Shown one piece after another: positions 55,827 through 64,000 of a stretch of DNA of 64,000 nt; the first letter of the stretch is position 1, and every line of letters begins with the position of its first letter. The notes under the pieces are model-generated. The model was not told the DNA's origin. It made no database searches and worked only from the letters and a program-made list of their open reading frames with translations. The stretch is from positions 6,964,619 to 7,028,618 of the forward strand of contig OX246744.1 of NCBI GenBank assembly GCA_945910005.1. The letters run 5' to 3'. The DNA is from Isoperla grammatica (lineage: Eukaryota; Arthropoda; Insecta; Plecoptera; Perlodidae). Made by a program: the position numbers and the translations under genes.

Positions 55827-56361
55827 TAAACACCACAACGCTTTTGGCTTAATTTGATTTTGTTAAATAAATGTTTAAACAGACCTTTACTATGAACAGT
55901 CTGAATATCCCTGGCCTTGTTTAGCATCTGTACGCGAAACCTCTGAATACCACTCGACGGCGGCGGAATTTTTCTAAATTTATAGTTTTCACACAATTGA
56001 GTTCCCCCCCCCCCCCCCCCCCCTAGGAATGTAAAGTCACATAACGCGGTTACATCGTTCGCTAATAGCCATTATAACGGCGTGAATCGACGCTTTCGAA
56101 CTAATATAACTCATTTGAAGTGCGCGAGCGGCGTCCAAGTGTTAAAACCCGACCGCCTACCCGATGACATTCAAGTAGGAATTATGCGGAGGGGTTTGTG
56201 TTCAACAATTGACCACAAGTATTCTAGCAAATTCTCGATATCTTTATTGCATCGAATACTAAAAACTAGACGATGATAACATTAAAATTATCGACTTGAC
56301 TGGAATAGCTATCGATATTATTGAACGATAAATTTAGCACAAATTGAACACAATGACCATT
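55827..56361. other. Gene-free stretch
   Basis: A C-run of about 19 lies at 55985-56003. Short ORFs only, none with a recognisable family. Confidence 0.4.
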
Positions 56362-56440
56362 TTCCAAGGTCCGTCGATCCCATAGCGGAGGTTCGGTAAA
56401 CCTTCGACGAGCCCTCGCCAGGGGATTTACGGACCTTGAC
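56362..56440. mobile_element. Short palindromic 'AAGGTCC' element
   Basis: CAAGGTCCGTCGATCCCATA at the left and GCCAGGGGATTTACGGACCTTG (in two parts) at the right; best-preserved copy of the family. Confidence 0.7.
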
Positions 56441-56479
56441 CATTTTGAAAATGATAGGACCCTTAGATAGGTTATACAC

Positions 56480-57060
56480 AGACAACTGTCAAGTTGAGTA
56501 CAGGATTTGTTGCTATGGAATTGTTTTATTAGATTCTATTTTCCATAAGAAGAACAAACTCCATAGCAACCATAAACAAATCATATACTTAACTCGACTC
56601 TGTATTCCGGCCCTCTAAATCTTCAATGATAGCAATGCACAACAATTAAAAATATCAAATCATCGTTAATATGATGATGATGTATCAATGAACGTTGACA
56701 TAAAATTAGAAAACTAATCTTTAAAAGCAGAATGGGCAGTCGAGTTAAGCATATAATTTGTTTATGGTTGCTATGGAGTTTGTTCTTATGGAAAATAGCA
56801 TGTAATAAAACAGTTCCATAGCAACAAATCCTGCACCCCTATTCTATAAAACTCCCGAAATGGATTCGGGCCGAAATGGAAACAATTGAGAAATAATAAC
56901 AATACTAATTGGAAATTATTGTGTCAGTTATATTGTTGTGGAACTGCAATTGTTTCCATTTCGGCCAAAATTGTTGTAATTTCCGACCGAATCCGTTTCG
57001 GTGGAGTTATAGAATAAGGGTCCTGTACTTAACTTGACACTTGACTCTGCATACGGCCTA
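56480..57060. mobile_element. Nested palindromic elements
   Basis: An element with arms CAAGTTGAGTACAGGATTTG and GTTGCTATGGAA lies at about 56489-56605, and an inverted relative at about 56735-57050. The second is interrupted at 56835-57021 by another palindrome (ends ACCCCTATTCTATAAAACTC and its inverse, inner AAATGGATTCGG), with CCTG on both sides. The uninterrupted relative gives the empty-site sequence. Confidence 0.75.
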
Positions 57061-57488
57061 TTACTAAGGGTCTTAGATCATCTTGTTAATGTTCTATTCA
57101 ATGATGACGAGATATCACCTTAGTGGGAAACTTTCAATGCTTTCAAAACTTTCAATCAAATAAGAGGAACCCATTATCCTCCGATGCAAGTATACAAAAT
57201 GTTGCTTCGAAGCCATTTTGATAGGAAAAGCAGCCGAACGGATGCAGCTATTTTGAAAAGCTAAGATTCAAACAAGAAGACATTTTATATGACAATGAGG
57301 ATGAGCAAACAGCCTGTCAAAGATAAAAACAATCCACCATTGCAATAGAGTACGCACAACACCAAAACACAACAATGAAACAAATGAATTGAACCGATGG
57401 ACAAACAAGCTGTCAAAAAATAAAATGTTCTGAAGTTGGAAAATTGAAATGTTCAAAACGTTTACAAACTTTCAGATTTTGTTGTCCA

Positions 57489-58225
57489 CTAGGAAAACGC
57501 TCTGTTTGACGCGTTAATAAGCGAGCGCGTCAATATAGACGAACTTTCTGGCGAAAAGATTTCAATGCTAATACAAACAACAATTAACAACAATTCAAGA
57601 ATGCGCATTGCAAAAATGTTTCTAATTTCCATAGCTATTATACTTCCCGACATTGTTGGATGCAGTGCAATATGCGTTGCTAAGAATTTTCGCTGTCATG
57701 TTTTCGCCGCGGTCCGCCACCGTTACTAACAGTTATTGACAGCAATAGAAATGTAATTTCTGCCTCTAATATGTATCAAATCGCGTTTACATTAGTATAT
57801 TCGTGACCGGACAAAAATTTACTATAAGATAGCCACCTCACATTTTGCTGTTACTGTGTTTCAGAAATATATTTTCGAGTAACTTTTGTGTAACTTTGCC
57901 AATACTTATCGTATCGCCTGAAAATGAACATATTCGTGACCGGAAAAATCCGTAGAAAAATCTGGCTATCTCACATTTGGCCGCCATTTTGTTTCAGAAA
58001 AATATTTTGCAGTAACTATGGTGTAACTTTAAACGTTTCGAACGATTTTGCCTCAAAACTATACACCTTCAATCCACATCGAGGCTTGTGGATGGTCCAC
58101 ATTTCAAGTTGATCGGATTTTCCGTTCGACCGCTATCGACAGACATAAAAAAAAAAAAAAAAAAAAAAAACAGAACGAAGTGCCATAAGAGTCAAGTGGA
58201 AACGCTCGCTTCGCTCGCTTAATTA
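57489..58225 (-). mobile_element. Helitron-like candidate, tandem copy 1
   Basis: It runs from CTAGGAAAACGCTCTGTTTG to CGCTCGCTTCGCTCGCTTAA. It aligns with 58236-58985 and, inverted, with 47298-47807. Read in reverse complement it ends hairpin (GACGCG..) then CTAG|T. Inside, a ~118-bp segment (TTCGTGACCGGA.AAAAT) is repeated in direct orientation. No helicase or other ORF is present, so it would be non-autonomous. An A-run lies near 58147-58170. Confidence 0.6.
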
Positions 58226-58235
58226 TTGAACACTA

Positions 58236-58985
58236 GGAAAACGCTCTGTTTGACGCGTTGATAAGCGAGCGCGTCAATATCTACGAACTTTCTGGCGAAA
58301 AGATTTCAATGCTAATACAAACAACAATTAACAACAATTCAAGAATGCGCATTGCAAAAATGTTTCTAATTTCCATAGCTATTATACTTCCCGACATTGT
58401 TGGATGCAGTGCAATGTGCGTTGCTAAGAATTTTCGTAGTCATGTTTTCAACACGGTCCGCCACCGTTACTAACACTTATTGACAGCAATAGAAATGTAA
58501 TTTCTGCCTCTAATACGTGTCGGATCGCGTTTACATTAGTATATTCGTGACCGGACAAAAATTTACTATAAGATAGCCACCTCACATTTTGCCGTTACTG
58601 CGTTTTAGAAAAATATTTTCGAGTAACTTTCGTGTAACTTTGCTAATACTTATCAGATCGCCATTACATTAACATATTCGTGACCGGAAAAATCTGTAGA
58701 AAAATCTGGCTTTCTCACATTTTGCCGCCATTTTGTTTCAGAAAAATATTTTGCAGTAACTATGGTGTAACTTTGTAACTTTTCGAACGATTTTGCCTCA
58801 AAACTATACACCTTCAATCCACATCGAGGCTTGTGGATGGTCCAAATTTCAAGTTGATCGGACTTTCCGTTCGACCGCTATCGACGGACATAAAAACAAA
58901 CAAAAAAACAAAAAAACAAAAAAACAAAAAAAAAACAGAACGAAGTGCCATAAGAGTCAAGTGGAAACGCTCGCTTCGCTCGCTT
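58236..58985 (-). mobile_element. Helitron-like candidate, tandem copy 2
   Basis: Direct tandem relative of the previous copy, very similar over its full length, separated by about 10 bp (TTATTGAACA). Head-to-tail arrays are known for Helitrons, but duplication by unequal exchange would look the same. Confidence 0.6.
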
Positions 58986-59104
58986 AATAAATTTTAACTG
59001 GTAAACAGTTACTATCGTTAAAACTAATTGTTTTCCTCCATTATTCGCAAAGCTATTTCTTTGACAGCTTGTTGTTTGTCCATCAGTTTCCATTGTTGTA
59101 GTTC

Positions 59105-60250
59105 GGCTGTGACGTCAGTTGCAGTTTCCCTATACTACTGCACGACACGGAAGTAAGGAAGAAATGTGTTTCTTTTGTCCAAACAACCCTCCGTTTATTG
59201 CCAGGGTGGAGCAGGTCGATAATTGAGCCCAACGGGACTATTAAAGAAATACATCAGTTTCCACAAAACAACCAATTTAACCGTCAACCACCCCCATTCG
59301 TCTTTTAGCAGACCTGCCACGCTGTAAGTCTCACAATAGAAGTTGCAGACAATAAATACCGACATTGGTAGCGACATTTCATACAATTCAGTAGCTAATA
59401 ACACAACCTTATCTTGAAATTATATAAAACAATATTGTGTATAGATTTTATGTGTATGTAATGCAACTACTCCAACTTAAGTAATAATAATTAATAATTT
59501 TTCGTAAGAATACCCGTTATAGGGTGCACATCAGCTTTACCTGATGTATTGACGTATTTTACGTATTTTATTTACGTATTATATACGTATTTTCAATGAG
59601 TCTCTCAGGACACCGGTACAAGTGTTCCGATAACGGTACTGTACCGGTCAAACCGGTACGTCTGGTCACCTTACGTTGGGGTTACTTTATGTATGTATGT
59701 AACCCACTTTCCTGATCACTAATTATAATTCAATACGTTTTATTTTAATACTAAACATGCTTTTTAGACTAACCCTATTTTGTATGCACGCAACTGGCAG
59801 CGCAGTGCCGCACGTGTTTAAGCTTTGCATATTTTAAATAATTACACAATGAAAGCATAAATTAAACCCTACATTAAAGCATCTAAAAATGATGAAGATA
59901 CAAAAATTCAGAACAATACAATTAAAATTTCGACATGTTTTCGTCGTAGTTTATAGGTTTTGTTAAAACTTGAATGTATTAACCACATTGTACTGGAGGT
60001 AGTTCTGTTTTTAATGTGTTAATAATGTTGCAAAGTGTAACATCGTTTACTTTAATTTTACTTTTCAATCAAGAAATTCTGCTGAATGAATTCCTGTGAC
60101 CACAAATGTCAAATCGTGCATTACATGTTAATAATACAGTTGCTTGAAGTATTCTCTTATTTACTTTCTTTTTACTTCTCTACTCTCTACAATCTAATAG
60201 ACCTTTTTCAGAATTGATCTAGAACCCTTAGATAAAGCTTAACTGAACTT
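59105..60250. other. Gene-free stretch
   Basis: A SINE tail fragment (inverted; TTCGTAAGAATACCCGTTAT, about 59500-59550) is present. TACGTATT repeats lie near 59555-59595. No gene is supported. Confidence 0.45.
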
Positions 60251-60270
60251 AACTAAACTACTATCGTATA

Positions 60271-60615
60271 CTTGTTGAGGACTTGAAATGTCCGACTACA
60301 GAGATTCTTACATCCTACAAGCCGCCACTGTTTCGGGTTGATCATCACTGTAAACTGTCTCAGGACGCGAGACTGAGTCAAGTAGAGTTGATTTATGGTC
60401 AATGTCTCTCTCTTATACTTGTTGAGGACTTGAAATGTCCGACTACAGAGATTCTTACATCCTACAAGCCGCCACTGTTTCGGGTTGATCATCACTGTAA
60501 ACTGTCTCAGGACGCGAGACTGAGTCAAGTAGAGTTGATTTATGGTCAGTCAGTCTCTCTTGTATACTTGTTGAGAACTTGTAGTGTCCGTTTCTACACA
60601 GATTCTTACAACCTC
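60271..60615. repeat. 147-149-bp tandem repeat, 2.3 copies
   Basis: CTTGTTGAGGACTTGAAATG starts at 60271 and 60418; a diverged partial third copy starts at 60567. Copies 1 and 2 are nearly identical. ORFs on both strands run through because the period is a multiple of three; they are not genes. Confidence 0.92.
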
Positions 60616-60669
60616 GGGAGTTTCCGACACATTCAATCATTCTTAGCTCTACGCTTTTGTCATTGATTT

Positions 60670-61515
60670 AGTTTAGCGGTTTGTGGAGCTGTCAAAAATG
60701 TTGTGTACGCGTTTTTTCGGTGACTCGGCTGAAGGACAAATGATCGAAGTATGAAAGTAAATAAATATATGTGTGTATTTATTACAATTCTAGTTAAATA
60801 CTAGACAAATCAATGTAGTCAGAGTTATCAATCAAACACAATCACGGTTTTTTAAATTGAAATCATAACAACTGTGGTTGAACTAGAAATGTAGGCTACA
60901 AAATTAATTTAGTACTACTGGATTCAGCTATTTTGTATAAGCATGAGACAAGTTACATTCAGGCAACTTAAACTATATGTCATGGGCTATATAGGTAGGG
61001 ATACGTTAGTGTTTTAGACTTTTGATGCTAAATAGGTGAACAGTTATTTTTGTAAACGCTGCAAAATCCTAATTTTACAAACATTAAGGTGTTCCCATTC
61101 CTATTGAGATCAAGTAAAGAAAGTAGTTACCTACTATTGAATTATTTTTAAATAACCACACATAATTTCTCATTAAAAAAGTGCAAGAAACCTCCTCATA
61201 TTCAAAGTTTTGACGAAAAGAAAGAAAAAGATGTTACAAAATGCTACAATTAATTAATGGATGGTAAATTTAGAGAAAATTAATGCTAAACATACGCGCA
61301 AACTATAATTGGCGAAGAGGTGTCGATAAAAGAATCCTTGATTTATAGATGTCCACGCGTATACATGACATGTACACACGCTATGCGCCGACAATACATA
61401 GAAAGACATTGATGTGTAAATATGGACACCACCATAAATTATTACCATTCAGCCAACAACAAGAGCAGATAGATGATAAACATGGATATTGATCATTGGG
61501 GTCGGGTGTGGAAAA
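60670..61515. other. Gene-free stretch
   Basis: AT-rich DNA; nothing recognisable. Confidence 0.4.
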
Positions 61516-61521
61516 GTTTTA

Positions 61522-61668
61522 GGTTGGAATTTATAGTCGGCCCCTACACCTAGGGGCGCCCATTGTTACCAAGGTAACAGTTGTTTCCATGTTATTTCCC
61601 ATAAACAAAACAAATCCATAGCAACAATGGGTGCCCCTAGGTGTAGGGGCCGACTATGAATTCCAACC
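61522..61668 (+). mobile_element. 147-bp MITE, GGTTGGAATT family (copy B)
   Basis: TTA at 61519-61521 and 61669-61671. It is nearly identical to 49190-49336, including CCCCTACACCTAGGGGCGCC. Confidence 0.92.
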
Positions 61669-62180
61669 TTATTGTCGTGCTATGTTCGTGGTGCGGGCGG
61701 GTTCCATTCGGCTAAATTTCAACTCGGATTTGTAGATCAGATTGTGAACGAGATGGTTTTAATGACAAAGTGTATAATGCGTTGTGAAAACATCGAGTAG
61801 ACATTATGAAAACCATATACTGTAATAGAAACCTAGAGGTTAAGACTGCACGGTAATAATACAGTAATTAATAAAAATTCGATGGATTTTAAGTTAGAAA
61901 ATAGTTTATTAAACTGGCGAAAATAAATGTTTTTTATTGATAACTTAAGAACGCTCCGGGATAAAAAAAAATGTATAGCCAGAAATTGTTAGTTTTAAAA
62001 TATTGTAATTGATACGATTGCTATTTCTATAATTAATTAATTAATTAATTGAATATACATTATTGAATTATTAATTATATAAATAACAATAGAAGTAACA
62101 ACAATAATCTTTGAAATTTTTGAAATTAATTGTTTAGCTGATACAAACCCGAAATTCGTGTATGAATCACTTTGGCAATA

Positions 62181-62362
62181 CGTTGGAATTCATAGTCAAA
62201 TCCATAGGAACAATGGGTGCCACTAGGTGTAGGGGCCCTACACCTAGGGGCACCCATTGTTCCTATGGATTTGTTTCGTTGATGGGAAATAACATGCAAA
62301 CAACTGTTACCTTGGTAACAATGGGCGCCCCTAAGTGTAGGGGCCGACTATGAATCCTAACC
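62181..62362 (+). mobile_element. Rearranged GGTTGGAATT MITE (copy C)
   Basis: The outer ends match (GTTGGAATTCATAGTC at the left, GGGGCCGACTATGAATCC at the right). The left half is replaced by an inverted duplication meeting at GGTGTAGGGGCCCTACACC. Flanking TTA is not preserved. Confidence 0.8.
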
Positions 62363-62364
62363 TT

Positions 62365-62850
62365 GCGTTCTCAAGAAATGAATTAAAAAATTCTGATTTA
62401 ATCTCAGCTCGCCCAGGCCTTTAACATCTCCAAAGAGGTAGATGGTTGAGAACTATTTCTAAATAATTATATGCTACAGAACGAAATTTTATTTACAAGT
62501 CTTCTATTTTCAAATAATTTAAACTAAACTTCTAGTGATGTGTTAATTCTAGAGTGGTAACGGTACAACTACCATACAGCTTTTATTTTATTAATGCAAT
62601 TTAAATTATTCAAAAACACATTAAACGAACGCGCTCGTTTGTTTCTCTACATCACACGAGCGACCTATTTATTAAGCGGTCGGTCGCTGTGCGGTGACCG
62701 AATGATCGAAACCCATAGTTCACAATCTGATCCACAAATCCTAGCTGAAATTTAGCCGAATCGAACACGCAACTTTTCTAAACACAGCCATTGGTCGATT
62801 ACCATGCATATTTATCATTGTCTGTTCCAAAGATCTTGGAACAGTACTAG
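62365..62850. other. Gene-free stretch
   Basis: No gene or repeat copy is recognised. Confidence 0.4.
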
Positions 62851-62956
62851 GTTCGTTTGATTTACCTACACCTTGTGCACTTTTTGCACTGCCTCCTATG
62901 CTCTCTCACGGGGGATAGTGCTAAAAGTACAAAAGGTGTAGGTAAATCAAACGAAC
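62851..62956. mobile_element. 106-bp palindrome
   Basis: GTTCGTTTGATTTACCTACA at the left and its perfect inverse at the right; inner arms GTGCACTTTTTGCACT versus AGTGCTAAAAGTAC. Single copy in the window. Confidence 0.7.
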
Positions 62957-62965
62957 TTTACTTTA

Positions 62966-63068
62966 GGTCCAGTCTTACAATGTACCAATAACTACTTATT
63001 CGTCGAATAGCTTGTTTTCTCCATGGCAACGACCAATCAAAACTCTTGAAATCCTCCAAATAGCTTAA
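62966..63068 (-). mobile_element. Truncated copy of the 49040-49186 MITE
   Basis: TTA (62963-62965) precedes GGTCCAGTCTTACAATGTAC. It aligns inverted with 49040-49186 through CAATAACTACTTATTCGTCG and ends after TCCTCCAAATAGCTTA. Confidence 0.8.
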
Positions 63069-63387
63069 TAGGGAACATGCATACGATTTTTTTTAGTGTA
63101 ACAAGTACTTAGTTTTACAGTCTGGTGTCCAACAATTGCATATTTGCAAAAGTTTTTTTTTTTAAATTATTATTGAACGGGTTTAATAATGAATTGAATA
63201 TCACATTTATTTGAATTTCCTCTTGCCGCGAAGAAACGCGCGCTGATTGGTCGGCGGGCTCTGTGACGCAGTATGATGGTTTGGCCTGCGAGCGCGCGAC
63301 TGCTACACCTGTGTTTCAGTGCACGATGAGCGATCATTCACGCCCAACGTCGTGTTGTTATCAGTAGCTCGTATTGCATGAACTAAA

Positions 63388-63486
63388 ATGACAGACGGAG
63401 GCTTTACAAAGGCCAACAGCACAAATTTACCGCAGATAGATGGTTTTATGGCGGCGAATTTTGTAGTCATTATTCCGATTTGTTAA
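63388..63486 (+). CDS. Possible first exon or N-terminal remnant (32 codons)
   Basis: A CpG-rich stretch (about 63220-63400) precedes an ATG at 63388. The frame encodes MTDGGFTKANSTNLPQIDGF and continues to a stop at 63484. A GT inside (AATTTT|GTAGTC, near 63461) might be a weak donor. The N-terminal pattern recalls, from memory only, insect proteins with SWIM and YqaJ-nuclease domains. The link is unverified. Confidence 0.25.
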   Translation: MTDGGFTKANSTNLPQIDGFMAANFVVIIPIC

Positions 63487-64000
63487 TTATTTATCTCCAA
63501 AGTCCAAACCAAACCCCATCATGATTGATTTTGTAAAACTAAATAATATGTAAAATATGTACATAGTAATACCCCCCCCCCCCCCCGAAATTCCATGTCT
63601 TATTGAGTGGCATTTCGAAAGGGAGATTTCGTGACGATATCGAGCTGGTTTAGTAGTCCCAACACTTCTTAAATGATCCCTTGACCTTGTACTCCTTCAC
63701 ATCTGCAAAGAAGACACTTGAAGTCTTGTTGATACTCGAGAGCTTGGATGAATGAGGGTCATGGACACTTCCCCCTCCCCCCTCCCTATAGATGCCCACC
63801 CAAAACATTGTGAATGTAAACAATACTTAGTTTATGGATCAGGCAGATGTTAAATCACAATTTTTATTATATTCGTCTTTATTTATTTAAAACTTGAATT
63901 ACAGTTGCTAACCCTGTGACAAATTTAATAACCTTTAGGCTCTAACCCACCATTACACGCTTAAACGTTTATCCTTCCAATCCCTAGACTGAGTTCATTA
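63487..64000. other. Gene-free end of window
   Basis: A C-run lies near 63570-63586. A stretch from about 63870 (CGTCTTTATTTATTTA) may be the inverted 3' tail of another retroposon. No gene is seen. Confidence 0.35.

Larger units (their letters stand above)
57348..59100. mobile_element. GGGCAC-type MITE split by a tandem pair of larger elements
   Basis: The left part (57348-57480) has CAACAATGAAACAAATGAAT and GGACAAACAAGCTGTCAAAA. The right part (about 59040-59097) has TTTGACAGCTTGTTGTTTGT and CCATTGTTGTAG. Between them lie the two copies at 57489-58985. Confidence 0.6.

Noticed and set aside
60253..60666. Repetitive ORFs on both strands
   Set aside because: They are by-products of a 147-bp tandem repeat whose period is a multiple of three.

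Overview
The window looks like AT-rich intergenic DNA from an arthropod, most probably an insect. The evidence is eukaryotic: an exon bounded by a splice acceptor, a RING-CH (MARCH-type) ubiquitin ligase, a secreted leucine-rich-repeat protein, a 5S-rRNA-derived SINE, tRNA-derived SINEs, non-LTR retroposon 3' ends, and many short palindromic DNA transposons (MITEs). I cannot name the species. A hemipteran would fit, but this is only an impression.

Three protein-coding loci are well supported, all on the + strand. (1) 1316-5050 is one very long exon of a secreted, low-complexity, cysteine-free Gly/Asn/Ser/Gln protein with about 25 regularly spaced tryptophans and a C-terminal tandem repeat. 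Its first exon lies elsewhere. (2) 39736-41265 is an intact single-exon MARCH-family E3 ligase of 509 residues. (3) 51571-52503 is an intact 310-residue secreted LRR protein. It is preceded by a broken duplicate of its own signal-peptide segment and followed by about four ~150-bp tandem repeats, the first of which contains its stop codon. Three weaker ORFs (48053-48277 +, 50393-50719 -, 63388-63486 +) are listed with low confidence. Nothing suggests the three main genes work together.

The rest is mostly repeats. 0.5-1.2 kb: a foldback element with a MITE at its centre, then a TA-flanked MITE. 5-10 kb: mostly unrecognised AT-rich DNA with two large palindromes. 11-13.4 kb: (GA)n tracts, a SINE and a 5S-SINE fragment. 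13.7-18.5 kb: a duplicated block on both sides of a 200-N assembly gap, whose two copies differ by clean MITE insertions with visible empty sites. 18.6-19.3 kb: a dead LINE 3' end with a (ATT)n tail. 20-23 kb: a 5S SINE, a tRNA SINE and a MITE. 23-29 kb: mostly unrecognised. 29-33 kb: foldback elements and several SINEs. 35.4-37.5 kb: two tandem arrays, one split by a retroposon. 38-39.5 kb: a SINE interrupted by a palindrome. 41.8-44.1 kb: MITEs nested in a SINE. 45-47.8 kb: retroposon tails and a Helitron-like candidate. 49-50 kb: two MITEs sharing one TTA, then a SINE. 53-54.7 kb: SINEs and a foldback. 55.6-59.1 kb: nested palindromes and a tandem pair of ~740-bp elements inside a MITE. 60.2-60.7 kb: a 147-bp tandem repeat. 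61.5-63.1 kb: more MITEs.

The clearest biology is transposable-element history: paralogous empty sites fix target duplications (TTAA, TA, TTA), and several nesting orders can be read directly.
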